64,000 bases of DNA. Origin: Arachis hypogaea. Lineage: Eukaryota; Streptophyta; Magnoliopsida; Fabales; Fabaceae. Shown in pieces: positions 50,975-61,740 of the stretch. How positions within the stretch are numbered: the first letter of the stretch is position 1; every line of letters starts with the position of its first letter. The stretch is taken from the NCBI RefSeq assembly GCF_003086295.3, contig NC_092041.1, positions 94,513,827 through 94,577,826 of the forward strand, read 5' to 3'. A model generated the notes under the pieces. The model did not search any database. It worked only from the letters and a program-made list of their open reading frames with translations, and was not told where the DNA came from. Position numbers and translations under genes: made by a program.

Positions 50975-51942
50975 TTTTTTTTAAAGTATAGTATACTTAA
51001 TGGAAATACTATGATAAAATGCAGAAGTTCAAATTTATACTTCGACATACTACTCCTCTATTTCACATATTGTAAATCTACGTAAATCGTGACGGCCACT
51101 TACGGTTTATCTTTGTCCAAATGCTCATAATTCACCACTATCTCTCACAGTTTCTCATTGTTCATAATTCACTTCTCCCTCTAGCAGATTATGTTGAATA
51201 TCTATTTTCTTAGAGGCGGAACCTCATAGTAAGGAAGGGGCAATGGCCCCTTAAATTTTAATTTCTTTATATAAATTACATATAAATTTTAATTTAGCCC
51301 CCTTAAAATTTTTATTTTAGTCTTATTTTATTATGAAATTAATTTTTGGCCCCTTCTTAATATTCTACCTAATTCTGCTCCTGTATTTTCTCATTATCCT
51401 TGACACTCTCAAGCAAACTACGTTCATATGGCTAATTCCTGGTATCTTATAATAAATTACATAGAAACCAAACATGACCAAAATATTAGCTTTTTATAAA
51501 AAAAGTTATAATTGAATAATTTCAATCTATAATTTATTTATTTAAGTAATTTATCCTGCATTTTCTTCATATTAGAAACAAAAAAAATTGAAGAAGGAAA
51601 CTAAAAAAAAGAAACAAAAGACACAAAGTTTTCTTTCATGAAAAACACAATTTGTTTAATGTAAGCACATAAATTTTTTTACTCTAAATGTGAAATTTTT
51701 TTTATCAAAACACATAAATATTTTACACTAAATACAAAAAGTATTTCTTGAAGGTAAACAAACATATTTTTTACAAAAATATTGAAAAAAAAACTAAAAA
51801 TAGCAACAAGATTCTACATGGTACGAGTGATTTGGTCAGAATAATTTTGGTTTAATGATTATTAGGTCAACTTTGTTTAATTTATTTACAAAAATTCTAT
51901 GAAGCACAGACACATACAAACATAGATACCGGATATGACATT
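50975..51942 (+). repeat. Direct repeat, right copy (contains a MITE)
   Basis: This is the partner of 47185-47921. The copy starts inside the right TIR of the Mutator-like element and continues outside it. It carries the 173-bp MITE at 51211-51383. Confidence 0.8.
51211..51383. mobile_element. hAT-type MITE, 173 bp
   Basis: It has ends TAGAGGCGGAACC and (reverse) CAGGAGCAGAATT, and perfect 8-bp duplications TATTTTCT at 51203-51210 and 51384-51391. The paralogous copy at 47406-47413 has a single TATTTTCT, an empty site. Confidence 0.85.
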
Positions 51943-51945
51943 ATT

Positions 51946-52015
51946 GGAAACATAAGCAAGTGTTAGGGGTTCGAATCCCGCCTTGTGCATGCAGCAACTC
52001 ATTGGCTAGCGACAG
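51946..52015 (+). repeat. SINE-like fragment with tRNA B box
   Basis: GGTTCGAATCC (51968-51978) is a Pol III B box, and the following CGCCTTGTGCATGCAGCAAC matches a SINE-like sequence common in legumes. It is cut off by the LTR element starting at about 52016. Confidence 0.5.
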
Positions 52016-53585
52016 ATACTAAACTCCGATTCGTGGTTTATCTTGTGCTTATTTTAGGCGATTTTATCACCTTTTCCCACATTTATTCAATGAAATAGCA
52101 TGGTTTTATAATTCTCCCTCAATTTGTGCTTAAATGTAAAAACATGCTTTTTAGGCCCTTAAATTAGTGATTTTAATTCACCTTAATTCCATTCAACGCT
52201 TTGATGTGTTTGTTAGTGATTTTAGGTCCATAAGGCAAGTATTGGATGGAAGAAGTGAAGAGAAAAGCATGCAAAGTGGAGAATACATGAGACAACGAGG
52301 ATTGGGAGTGCATCAATGGACGCGCACGCGTACCAAACGTGCGCGCACAGAAGTGACGTCGCATGGCGACGCGTACGCGTACATGGCGCGTACGCGTGGA
52401 TAGAGAAATTGCCAAACGGCGTGGACGCGTACATGACGCATACGCGTCGATGCTCGCACATGATTCACTTAAAAGCAAAACGTTGGGGGCGATTTCTGAG
52501 CTGCCCAGGCCCAATGCCAACCCATTCCTGAAGCTATTTCATGCAGAATTCAAGCTAGAGCAAAGGGGGAGCACTTAGTTAGTCAACATGAGCCTGTAGT
52601 TAATTTTCTAGAGAGAGAAGCTCCCTCTACTTTCTAAAATTAGGTTAGGATTAGGTTAAATTCGCTTAGATCTAAGTGTAATCTCTTGAATTCATCTTCT
52701 TTCCTTCACAATTTCTTATTCTAATTTCTTAATTCTCTAGTTTCTCTTGTTAAGTTCTTACTTTGCTCTCTTTTATGTTGATGAACCTTTGTTGGATCTT
52801 GATTTCTTCTAATGCAATTTTATGTTTCCATGCTCTCTTTGATGTTTATTTTCATTGATATTGTTGATTTATTGTTCACGATGGTTATAGATCTTGCTAA
52901 TTCTTGTAATTGGTGATGTTTACTTTTCTTGCACTCTAGTTGTTTGATAGAATGTTTCCTCTAGTTTTTGAGTAGTTTTCTTTACTCTTGGCCTAGGCTA
53001 AGGGAATTGAGTGACCTTGAGTCATTGGGTCTCAATGAATTGGTGATTTGAGAACCCTTGGTGATCAATTTGATATCCATTGACAGTAACCCACTACTAA
53101 TCTAATTAGTAGATAAGTTGGGACTTATGGGTTGATGTTGATCAAGCCATTTGACGTACCTCAAACTCAGGAGTAGATATTACGTACTTAAAGCTCTTAG
53201 AGGTAGACTTAATGAGCTTGGTTCCTCATACTTGTCAATATATGGTTTGTAGACACGGATGGTGATTTCAATTACCTATGTCTAGCCAAGAGTATTTTTC
53301 CTTTCTTTTATTAGTTAATTGTTCATTTACTTTTCTTGCCATTTATTTTCTTGCCAAAATACAAAATCAAACCCCTTGTTCTTTATAGCCAATAATAGAA
53401 CACTTCATTGCAATTCCTCGTGGGATGACCTGGAGTTCAAATACTCCGGTTAATTCTTATTTGAGGTTTGTTACTTGTGACAACCAAATTTAATTTGATT
53501 TGAGTATTGTTAGTTGGTTGGGAACTATACTACCAGCGAACTTATTTTATGTGAAATTCCTAACCATACGAAAATGCTCTTTCAA
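52016..53585 (+). repeat. 5' LTR of copy 2
   Basis: It aligns with 5824-7329 at its start (GGTTTATCTTGTGCTTA) and middle (GAGAGAGAAGCTCCCTCT at about 52612), then diverges. It contains a dense CGCGTACGCG cluster at 52320-52450. The exact first base is uncertain. Confidence 0.7.
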
Positions 53586-53590
53586 ATTAA

Positions 53591-53608
53591 TGGCGCCGTT
53601 GCCGGGGA
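53591..53608 (+). other. Primer-binding site (tRNA-Asp)
   Basis: TGGCGCCGTTGCCGGGGA is a perfect complement of the tRNA-Asp 3' end. Confidence 0.85.
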
Positions 53609-53711
53609 TTGCGATGGTGCCATGTTGTTGGCTATTGTGAATATGTTTGTCTTTTGCTTGTTGGGTAGTTTTTGTTAGGTTCAGGACTTTGTTGCTTATT
53701 CTATGTAGCTT

Positions 53712-54980
53712 TTGTTTTTATTTGCCATTATAAATTCTCATCCTCACTTTGGCTATGAGTTTGGCTCAAATTATGTTGTAGGGAATGGAAACTACAATGG
53801 TGACATGCATCAAAGATGGAACAATCAAAGATGGGAGGAGCCTGAAGGGATTGATCAACCCTCTTGGCAACAATCCCCTTCCGAATCAAGTTTGACAAAA
53901 GTTCTTGGAGATATGACTACTCTCCTCACGGAGATGCGCAAGGACCAAAAGGCATTTTATTCTATCCAAACCATTCAAGCGCCACCCCAACATGACTACT
54001 CTCCGGTATCTTATGAGTGTAATTCCAATCCTAATGCATATCAATCCAATGGATGTGGTGACCCTTATTGTAGTTGTCAACAACCACCACCACATGCCTA
54101 TGAACCACCCCCTCAACCTAATTTTGAACAACCATACTCACAAGCCCCCTACTATGAAACACCTCATCATGACCCTAATCCTTATCCACCATACCAACCA
54201 CCTTATGAGCCATATGAACCATATACGAAACCACCACCATTCCAACACAATTACTCTCAAGAATCACCTCCATACCCTTACCAAGATGAACCGACTTCCA
54301 ATTATGAAGCTTCCTTCCCAAACAATGAACCTTCTTTTCCCCCACCACATTTTGTGGATGATTCTCCCCAAGGATGTATTCGCTCTTGCATCCAAGGGCA
54401 AGAAGAGAACCAAAAGGATTTGAAGGAGCTAGAAGCCAAGATAGCCACCTTGGCGGAAGCTGTTCACAACATAGTCTCCTTCTACCTAAACCTATTCGAT
54501 CAAACAACTCTCATTGTTGAAAGTGGAGAAGCAATCAAAGAGCTTAGTGAGGGAGTAAACTCGAAGCTCCAAGGTGAAGAAGAGGAGTTGAAGCAAGAAT
54601 TGCACCAAGAGGAGGAAGTTGAGGTTCTTAATATTAAGGAAGTGGATAACGAGTTAATGGAAATTGATCAAGAAGTGGATTTCATCGTTAGCAATTTTTT
54701 GTCCACCTTGACCAATCCCCTTGATACCAACATTGAGAAGGATATGCAATCTCCAAGGCAAATCATGGTTGAAGATTTTGAGAAGAGTGACCAAGAGAGG
54801 GATGCAATCATTGATGACTTCCTCTCCACAATTGAATCTTCCTCTATGGAGCTTGGAGTAGAGACTAAGAAAGTGGTGGAAACCAAGGAAGAGCACAAGG
54901 GAACGGATCTCACATTGGCTAAGTGTGGGGAGGTCACCCTTCCTAAGTCACCATCGCTCATACAACATTCAAGTGGGTAA
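53712..54980 (+). CDS. Gag-like ORF of non-autonomous retroelement, copy 2 (422 aa, intact part)
   Basis: The ORF begins MFLFAIINSHPHFGYEFGSN and is open for 422 codons. Regions in order: NQRWEEPEGIDQPSWQQ near the start; a segment SLTKVLGDMTTLLTEMRKDQ that copy 1 lacks; a Pro/Tyr/His-rich stretch with CGDPYCSC; a coiled-coil-like helix (about residues 235-290, QKDLKELEAKIATLAEAV); and an acidic Glu-rich part to the end. The frame then shifts, and homology with copy 1 continues in another frame to 55426. I recognise no Pfam-type capsid or zinc knuckle with confidence. Its place after the PBS suggests a gag relative. Confidence 0.7.
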   Translation: MFLFAIINSHPHFGYEFGSNYVVGNGNYNGDMHQRWNNQRWEEPEGIDQPSWQQSPSESSLTKVLGDMTTLLTEMRKDQKAFYSIQTIQAPPQHDYSPVSYECNSNPNAYQSNGCGDPYCSCQQPPPHAYEPPPQPNFEQPYSQAPYYETPHHDPNPYPPYQPPYEPYEPYTKPPPFQHNYSQESPPYPYQDEPTSNYEASFPNNEPSFPPPHFVDDSPQGCIRSCIQGQEENQKDLKELEAKIATLAEAVHNIVSFYLNLFDQTTLIVESGEAIKELSEGVNSKLQGEEEELKQELHQEEEVEVLNIKEVDNELMEIDQEVDFIVSNFLSTLTNPLDTNIEKDMQSPRQIMVEDFEKSDQERDAIIDDFLSTIESSSMELGVETKKVVETKEEHKGTDLTLAKCGEVTLPKSPSLIQHSSG

Positions 54981-55426
54981 AATTCTTATCCCTAAGCTTT
55001 ACCTTCTCACTTGAGTATGGCTTGATTGAAAATGATGGTCAACTTAGAGCTCTTTGTGCAATTATGAGTAAAGGAGAGTTGTGTAGTGGTTGGAAACATC
55101 ACTCTAAGTTCATGATGGTAGTATGCTCAAAGTGGAATGGTAATGGTCGGCATAAAACCAAATTGTGTGGGTCTATAAAAAGAATTTGGTGCACTAAGGA
55201 GAATTCTAAGTGCTTGCCACCCTAGTGGAATCATGATGATCAACTTGAAGATGGGTGCAAAAACAAGATTTGGGATCCAGGTATATATGAGGATCAATTT
55301 TGGGAACTCTTAGCTTGTGAATGACTCCATCAAGACTTGGTAAAACTTATTGGAAATCTTGGAGCACAATGGAGAACCAAGCATTGGTGGGAGTTCCGAG
55401 ATGAGTTCAAGAATAAACCGCCATGA
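54981..55426 (+). pseudogene. Frameshifted C-terminal part of the copy 2 gag-like ORF
   Basis: In the frame of ATG 55022 the sequence matches the C-terminal block of copy 1 (NDGQLRALCAIM, then WCTKENSKCLPP, W...FRDEFKNKPP). It contains in-frame stops at 55223-55225 and near 55322. The last residues before TGA 55426 are the KPP that copy 1 ends as NPP. Confidence 0.7.
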
Positions 55427-56647
55427 CAAGGAGCTTCCCAAATGTCCAACTTAAGGACTTAAACTAAAAGTGCTTGGTAGGAGACACCCCACATGGTAAA
55501 CTCTTTCCATTCTCTTGTAGATATAATAAATGATTTGAGTGCCATTGTAGGTAGTTTCTTTGCTTTTCCGTATATTTAGTTTAGGTTGCTATGTTGTTCA
55601 CGCACTTTATACATTGAATAAGGATGATTCTTTGAATTTGAGTTTTTGCTTGGTTTGCAAGTTTCCTCAAATTGTTGAGAAATCCTCAAAAGTTCCAAAA
55701 ATATATTTGGTTTTTGTATTTTTGGTTGGTTTTGAGTCATAGAAGAGGTTAGGAGGATCTTTAAGTTGTTTCTAGTGTTTCCAAAAAAAGGAAAAAAGAA
55801 AAAAAGCGATGCACGTGCACGCGCACGTGACGCGTAGCGTCGATGCGCTGCTACAACATCCATGCCAAGGACCCGAGAGTTGTGCCAACTCTGGGCCAAC
55901 TTTGTGCCTCTGACCCAGGTCACAACCCACGCGGACGCGTACGTCGCGCATCCGCGCCCATCCCCTTTTCTACCTACGCATAGGCGCACAAGACGTTTTC
56001 GCGTCCATCCCTCATTTCGTCCACCCACGCTAACGCGTAAGGTGCGCGCGTGTGGATTCAAAAACATTTACCCCCAAGGACGCGAGAACCCTAGTCACTC
56101 GCACCCCTCAACCCCTTCGTCTCCAACATTCCTTCTCCCATAACTACCCCCTTCTGCCATAACTGCCCAGTGAGTTGAACACCGCCGCCATGCCACCGTC
56201 CCTTCTCCCTCTCTTTCTCTCTTCTTCCCTCGTCTCCCATTTTCTCTCTCTCCACCCTCTTTCACTGCTCCTCTGTTCTCATCGCTCCCGTAGCCAACCA
56301 CCACCACCACGACGTCCATTGTCGCCGGTGAAGCCGTCACAGTCACCAACCCTCACCCAATCACCTTCTTCCTCTCTTTTCCTCTTCTCTCCTGCTACCG
56401 CCTCCCCTGCGCCAGCCTCTGCTCTGCGCGGTATCGTCTCTGCCTCCACGAGGATCACTGCACCACCACTATTCCTGGGCAGCACTGCAGTCCTGTACAT
56501 CCTCATTTCTAGTCTCCGATTCCATTTCCCTTCTGCTCTGCCAGGTTCCACCCTGCCCTGATGCTCTGTTTCTTTACCGTTTAATTAATTTTGTATGTTA
56601 ATTTTAGGTAGATTAGTTGTTGATTCTGATTATTAGGATTAGATATA
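55427..56647 (+). other. Non-coding tail of copy 2
   Basis: It has the GGAGACACCCCAC word also present after the ORF in copy 1 (about 2620), a CG-motif cluster (55800-56060) and a CT-rich leader-like stretch (56100-56570). The ORFs here on both strands are low complexity. Confidence 0.5.
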
Positions 56648-57914
56648 TGATAAACCACTATTTTATGGTTTATTTTGTGCTCAATTGAGTGGTTTTTATC
56701 AAGCCTTTGCCCACTTATTCATATGATTTGCATGGTTTTACATTCTCCTTCCCGATTTTGTGCTATGATTGAAAACATGCTTCTTTGGCTTTTATTTCCT
56801 TTTATTTATTCCTCTCTTATTACCATTAGATGCCTTGATATGTGTGTTAAGTGATTTCAGGAATTACAGGGTAGGAATGGCTTAGAGGATGGAAAGGAAG
56901 CATGCAAAAGTGGAAGGAATACAAGAAGTTGAAGGAACTGAAAAGCTGTCAGCCTGACCCTCTCACACTAAAACGATCATAACTTGAGATACAGAGGTCC
57001 AAATGATGCAGTTCCACTTGCATTGGAAAGCTAACGTCCGTGGCTTCAATTTGATATATAATTCGCCATAGTGGTCGTACAGATAGACGACGCGAACGTG
57101 CGCTCCACGCGGACGCGTCGCATCTGCAAACTTCAATCCGCGCGGACGCGTGGATGACACCTCTGCATTACTTTGCCGTGACCTGTATGGACCAGATTTC
57201 ACAATCAGCGACTTCTGGGCTGTTTCTGACCCAGTTTCAGCCCAAAGAACACAGATTAGAGGCTATAAAGTGGGGAGAATGCATCCATTCATAATTATGC
57301 TCTCATAATTCACAATTCTTAGGATTTAGATGTAGGTTCTAGAGAGAGAGGTTCTCTCCTCTCTCTTAGGATTTAGGATTTTAGGATTTCTATTAGTTTA
57401 GTTCAATTCATCTTCATTCCAGGTTCTATGTTCCTTCAATATTTATTTTTTACTTTTATTTACTCTAATACTTTTATTTGTATTTGAATTATGTTGCCCA
57501 ATTGGCTTATAAACCTTTCCATGTTATGACTTGAACTTATGTTTAGACGTAATTTGATATGTGTCAAATTTATGATTTCTTTATTTACATGAATGCTTTT
57601 AATTTAATTTAGAATTTTCCCTTTTGGCTTGGGTTAAATAATTGGTGACGCTTGAGTTATCAAACTCGAGGTGTTGACTGAAAATTGGAATTCTTCAAGA
57701 ATTAATTCGAGATCCAATAACTCTAACTTTTCCCAAGGAAAGACTGGAATTTGAGGATTCGAATTAATTCATCCACTTAACTTACCTTCATAGTTAGAGG
57801 TTAACATAGTGGGAGAAAAATCCAATTCTCATCACAATTGATAAGGATAACTGGGATAGGACTTCTAATTTCTCATACCTTCCCAAGAGATTTTATAATT
57901 ATTAATTTATTTTC
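56648..57914 (+). repeat. LTR of a third related family, plus orientation, 3' truncated
   Basis: It begins TGATAAACCACTATTTTATG and matches the reverse complement of the LTR at 57931-59987 up to about 57914, missing the last 200-250 bases. It holds an uninterrupted GGGATAGG at about 57855, corresponding to the MITE insertion site in the other LTR. No PPT precedes it, so it is either a 5' LTR or a rearranged solo LTR. Confidence 0.75.
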
Positions 57915-57930
57915 CGTTATATCTGTGCCT

Positions 57931-59987
57931 GAAGAGAGAATTTTTGCGTGGTCTAGAATTCAGAATAAATTTCCGTTGCAAGTATAGCTTCTAAACCAAC
58001 AAAAGTCCTTTCATACAAACGTTTTGGTTGTCACAAGTAACAAACCCCTTTAAAATTGATAACCGAGTATTTAAACCTCGGGTTGTCTTCTCAAGGAATT
58101 GTAGGGAGGTATGTTCTTATTATTGGTTATGAGTTTGTAAATTGGGAGTTTTGAGAATGAGGAACAAATAAAATAAATGACAAGTAAAATAAATAAATGA
58201 CTGTAAAATAAACTCTTGGCAAGGTATGAGAAATTGGAAGGCCTATCCTTAGGGGTGGAAAAAGGCCAGGCGGCCTGCAGCCTGGCCTGGCCTGGCCTGT
58301 TATAAAATAGGTACAGGCCCAGGCTTTTTTAAAAGCCTTAATACATTAATAGGCCAGGCCCAGGCTTACTGATTAGCCTTATAGGCCTGGCAGGCCTGCC
58401 TGAGCCTGTTAAAATATAATTAAATATATAAATAATTATTTATTATTAATAAAATTATGAGATATTTTTAATTTATTATATTTTATTATAAATATTTTTG
58501 TATATTTTAAATATGTTAGAAGTGTAAATTTTTTTATAAATATTAAATATATGACATATTATATATAACAATTTTTATTAAAAAATAATTTTTTTAAATA
58601 ATATTTTTATTTTTGTAAAAAAAATTATCAGGCCTTTTAACAGGCTTCAGGCCAGGCCAGGCTAAATAACAGGTCAGGCTTAGTACTTTATAAAGAGCCT
58701 ATAACAGGCTGCAGGCCAGGCTTAGGCCAATCAACTGTATGACAGGCCAGGCCTGTTAAGAGCAAAACCTGGCCTGGCCTGGCCTGTTTCCACCCTTACC
58801 TATCCTAGTTATCCTTATCAATGATGACGAAAATTGAATCTTAATTCCACTTAGTTAACCTCTGCTGTTGCAAAGGAAGGTCAAGTGGCTAATTAGTTTG
58901 ATCTTCAAATCCTAGTTAATTCCTAGAAAAAGATTGGGATTATAGAAGTTAAAGCTAATTAGCAAAGATAGCGATTATCGATCACGTTGAGTTTGATAAC
59001 TCAAGAGTTACTGATTTCTTAACCAAAGCCAAGAATGTAGAAAGCTAAATTGAAATCATAATTATCTGGAATACCTCAAATAACATACATTCAAAGCAGT
59101 AAAATCTAACATGGAAAAGTTCATAAGCCAATTGGGCAACATAAATCAAATACAAATAAAAGCATTAAAGTATCTCAAAGTAGAAGAGAAGTTAAAATAA
59201 AGGAATATTGAACCTGATGTGAAGATGAGATAAATTTCTAATTTCTAAAAATCTTAATCCTAAATCCTAAGAGAGAAGAGAGAGCCTCTCTCTCTAAAAA
59301 CTACATCTAATCCTAAAATCGTGAATTATGAAAGCATGATTACGAATGGATGCATTCCCCCACTTTATAGCCTCTAATCTGTGTTCTCCAGGCCGCAAAC
59401 TGGGTCAGGAACAGCCCAGAAGTCCCTGATTGTGCAATTTGGTCCGTACAGGTCGCGGCAAAGTGACGCGGAGGCGTCGTCCACGCGGCCGCGCGGATTG
59501 AGGTTCGCAGATTCGATGCGGACGCGTCATTCACACATTCGCGTCGCCTAACTTCGGGGCAGCTATGGAAAATTATATATCAAATCGAAGCCCCAGACGT
59601 TAGCTTTCTAACGCAACTGGAACCGCGTCGTTTGGACCTCTGTAGCTAAAGTTATAGCCGTTTGAGTGCGAAGAGATCAGGCTAGACAGCTTAACAACTT
59701 CTTCAACTTCTTGTATTCCTTCCACTTTTGCATGCTTCCTTTCCATTCTCCAAGCCATTCCTGCCCTATAATATCTGAAAACACTTAACACACATATCAA
59801 GGCATCTAATGGTAATGAGAGAGAATTAATAATAAGCAGATATAAGATCAAAGAAGCATGTTTTCAATCATAGCACAAAATCAGGAAGGAAAATGTAAAA
59901 CATGTGAATTGTATGAATAAGTGAGTAATAAGTTGATAAAAACCACTCAATTGAGCATAAGATAAACCATAAAATAGTGGTTTATCA
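57931..59987 (-). repeat. LTR of the same family, minus orientation, with MITE insertion
   Basis: On the minus strand it starts TGATAAACCACTATTTTATG at 59987 after a polypurine tract (AGTGTGGGGAGGT, 60000-59988), so it is a 3' LTR. Without the MITE it is about 1.5 kb. It meets the plus-strand LTR tail to tail near 57920. Confidence 0.8.
58250..58798. mobile_element. hAT MITE family A, copy 2, 549 bp
   Basis: The ends TAGGGGTGGAAAAAGGCC and (reverse) TAAGGGTGGAAACAGGCC are inverted repeats with a perfect 8-bp duplication CCTATCCT (58242-58249 and 58799-58806). It is inserted in the minus-strand LTR; the plus-strand LTR shows the empty site. It is a sister of 45369-45913. Confidence 0.93.
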
Positions 59988-60119
59988 ACCTCCCCACACT
60001 TAAATAATAGCATGTCCTCATGCTAAGCTCAGGAGAAACTAAAAAGAGATGAAGAGGAATGATAGAATGTATGAGATGCAACCTATGAATGCAACTAAAT
60101 GCAAAAATATTTCTACCTA
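59988..60119 (-). other. Residual internal sequence of the element whose 3' LTR is 57931-59987
   Basis: Only about 130 bases upstream of the PPT remain. The rest is displaced by the LTR at 60120-61740. Confidence 0.6.
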
Positions 60120-61740
60120 TGGTGGACGAAATTGTGATCAATACTTCTCACAACTCAAATAATCCCCGTGATGAATCCAAAAACTTGGTATTCAATACCA
60201 TGGCATAAACACAACTTCGCACAACTAACCAGCAAGTGTACTGGGTCGTCCAAGTAATAAACCTTACGCGAGTAAGGGTCAATCCCACAGAGATTGTTGG
60301 TATGAAGCAAGCTATGGTCACCTTGTAAATCTTAGTCAGGCAAGCTCAAATGGTAATGAATGATGAATAAAACATAAAGATAAAGATAGAGATACTTATG
60401 TAATCCATTGGTAGGAATTTCAGATAAGCGTATGAAGATGCTTGGTCCCTTCCGTCTCCCTGCTTTCCTACTGTCTTCATCCAATCCTTCTTACTCCTTT
60501 CCATGGCAAGCTGTATGCAAGGGTTTCACCGTTGTCAGTGGCTACCTCCCATCCTCTCAGTGAAAATGTTCAACGCACCCTGTCACGGCACGACTATTCA
60601 TCTGTCGGTTCTCAATCAGGTTGGAATAGAATCCAGTGATTCTTTTGCGTCTGTCACTAACGCCCAGCCCTCAGGAGTTTGAAGCTCGTCACAGTCATTC
60701 AATCATTGAATCCTACTCAGAATACCACAGACAACGTTTAGACCTTCCGGATTCTCTTAAATGCCGCCATCAGTTCTAGCTTATACCACGAAGATTCCGG
60801 TTAAAGAATCCAAGAGATATCCACCCAATCTAAGGTAGAACGGAGGTGGTTGTCAGGCACGCGTTCATAGGTGAGAATGATGATGAGTGTTACGGATCAT
60901 CACATTCATCAAGTTGAAGAACAAGTGATATCTTGGAATAAGAACAAGCGGAATTGAATAGAAGAACAATAGTAATTGCATTAATACTCGAGGTACAGCA
61001 GAGCTCCACACCTTAATCTATGGTGTGTAGAAACTCCACCGTTGAAAATACATAAGAACAAGGTCTAGGCATGGCCGTGAGGCCAGTCTCCCAATGATCT
61101 AAGATCTAAAGTGATCAAAAGATGAAAATACAATAGTAAAAGGTCCTATATATAGAGAACTAGTAACCTAGGGTTTACAGAGATGAGTAAATGACATAAA
61201 AATCTACTTCCGGGCCCACTTGGTGTGTGCTTGGGCTGAGCATTGAAGCATTTTCATGTAGAGACTCTTCTTGGAGTTAAACGCCAGCTTTGGTGCCAGT
61301 TTGGGCGTTTAACTCCCATCCTTGTGCCAGTTCCGGCGTTTAACGCTGGGAATTATGAAGGTGACTTTGAACGCCGGTTTGGGCCATCAAATCTTGGGCA
61401 AAGTATGGACTATCATATATTACTGGAAAGCCCAGGATGTCTAATTTCCAAAGCCATTGAGAGCGTGCCAATTGGGCTTCTGTAGCTCCAGAAAATCTAC
61501 TTCGAGTGCAGGGAGGTCAGAATCCAACAACATCTGCAGTCCTTTTTAGTCTCTGAATCAGATTTTTGCTCAAGTCCCTCAATTTCAGCCAGAAAATACC
61601 TGAAATCACAGAAAAACACACAAACTCATAGTAAAGTCCAGAAAAGTGAATTTTAACTAAAAACTAATAAAAATATACTAAAAACTAACTAGATCATACT
61701 AAAAACAATGCCAAAAAGCGTACAAATTATCCGCTCATCA
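60120..61740 (-). repeat. 3' LTR of an Arachis-type Ty3-gypsy element
   Basis: On the minus strand it begins TGATGAGCGGATAATTTG after AAGTTTGGTGTTG, a PPT-like tract, and ends TTTCGTCCACCA. I recall both ends from abundant Arachis LTRs of the FIDEL group, but assignment needs comparison. It contains GCGTTTAACGCC-type repeated words at about 61275-61375. The partner 5' LTR would lie beyond the right edge of the window. Confidence 0.7.

Larger units (their letters stand above)
47983..51011. mobile_element. Pack-MULE-like element with captured SC35 fragment, split by a copia-type insertion
   Basis: TIRs of about 300 bp: the left arm (47983-48045 plus 49730-49985) is the reverse complement of the right arm (about 50690-51011), aligning only if the small LTR element at 48046-49724 is removed. 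A perfect 9-bp duplication TGATAAAAT flanks both ends (47974-47982 and 51012-51020), as in Mutator-like elements. Between the arms lies a broken RRM gene fragment. Without the nested insertion the element would be about 1345 bp. Confidence 0.8.
52016..56647 (+). mobile_element. Non-autonomous LTR retrotransposon, copy 2 (3' truncated)
   Basis: Same family as 1-7329: a related 5' LTR (about 52016-53585), a tRNA-Asp PBS, the Pro/Tyr-rich gag-like ORF and a CG-motif-rich non-coding tail. There is no polymerase and no 3' LTR; the internal region stops at 56647 where another LTR begins. The LTR differs from copy 1 mainly in the R/U5 part, so the copies represent subfamilies. Confidence 0.8.

Noticed and set aside
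51968..51978. tRNA gene suggested by a B box
   Set aside because: There is no A box at the right distance and no cloverleaf; the flanking sequence matches a SINE-like repeat.
52167..52578. ORFs on both strands across the CG-motif cluster
   Set aside because: They lie inside the LTR of copy 2; palindromic CG-rich repeats leave both strands open.
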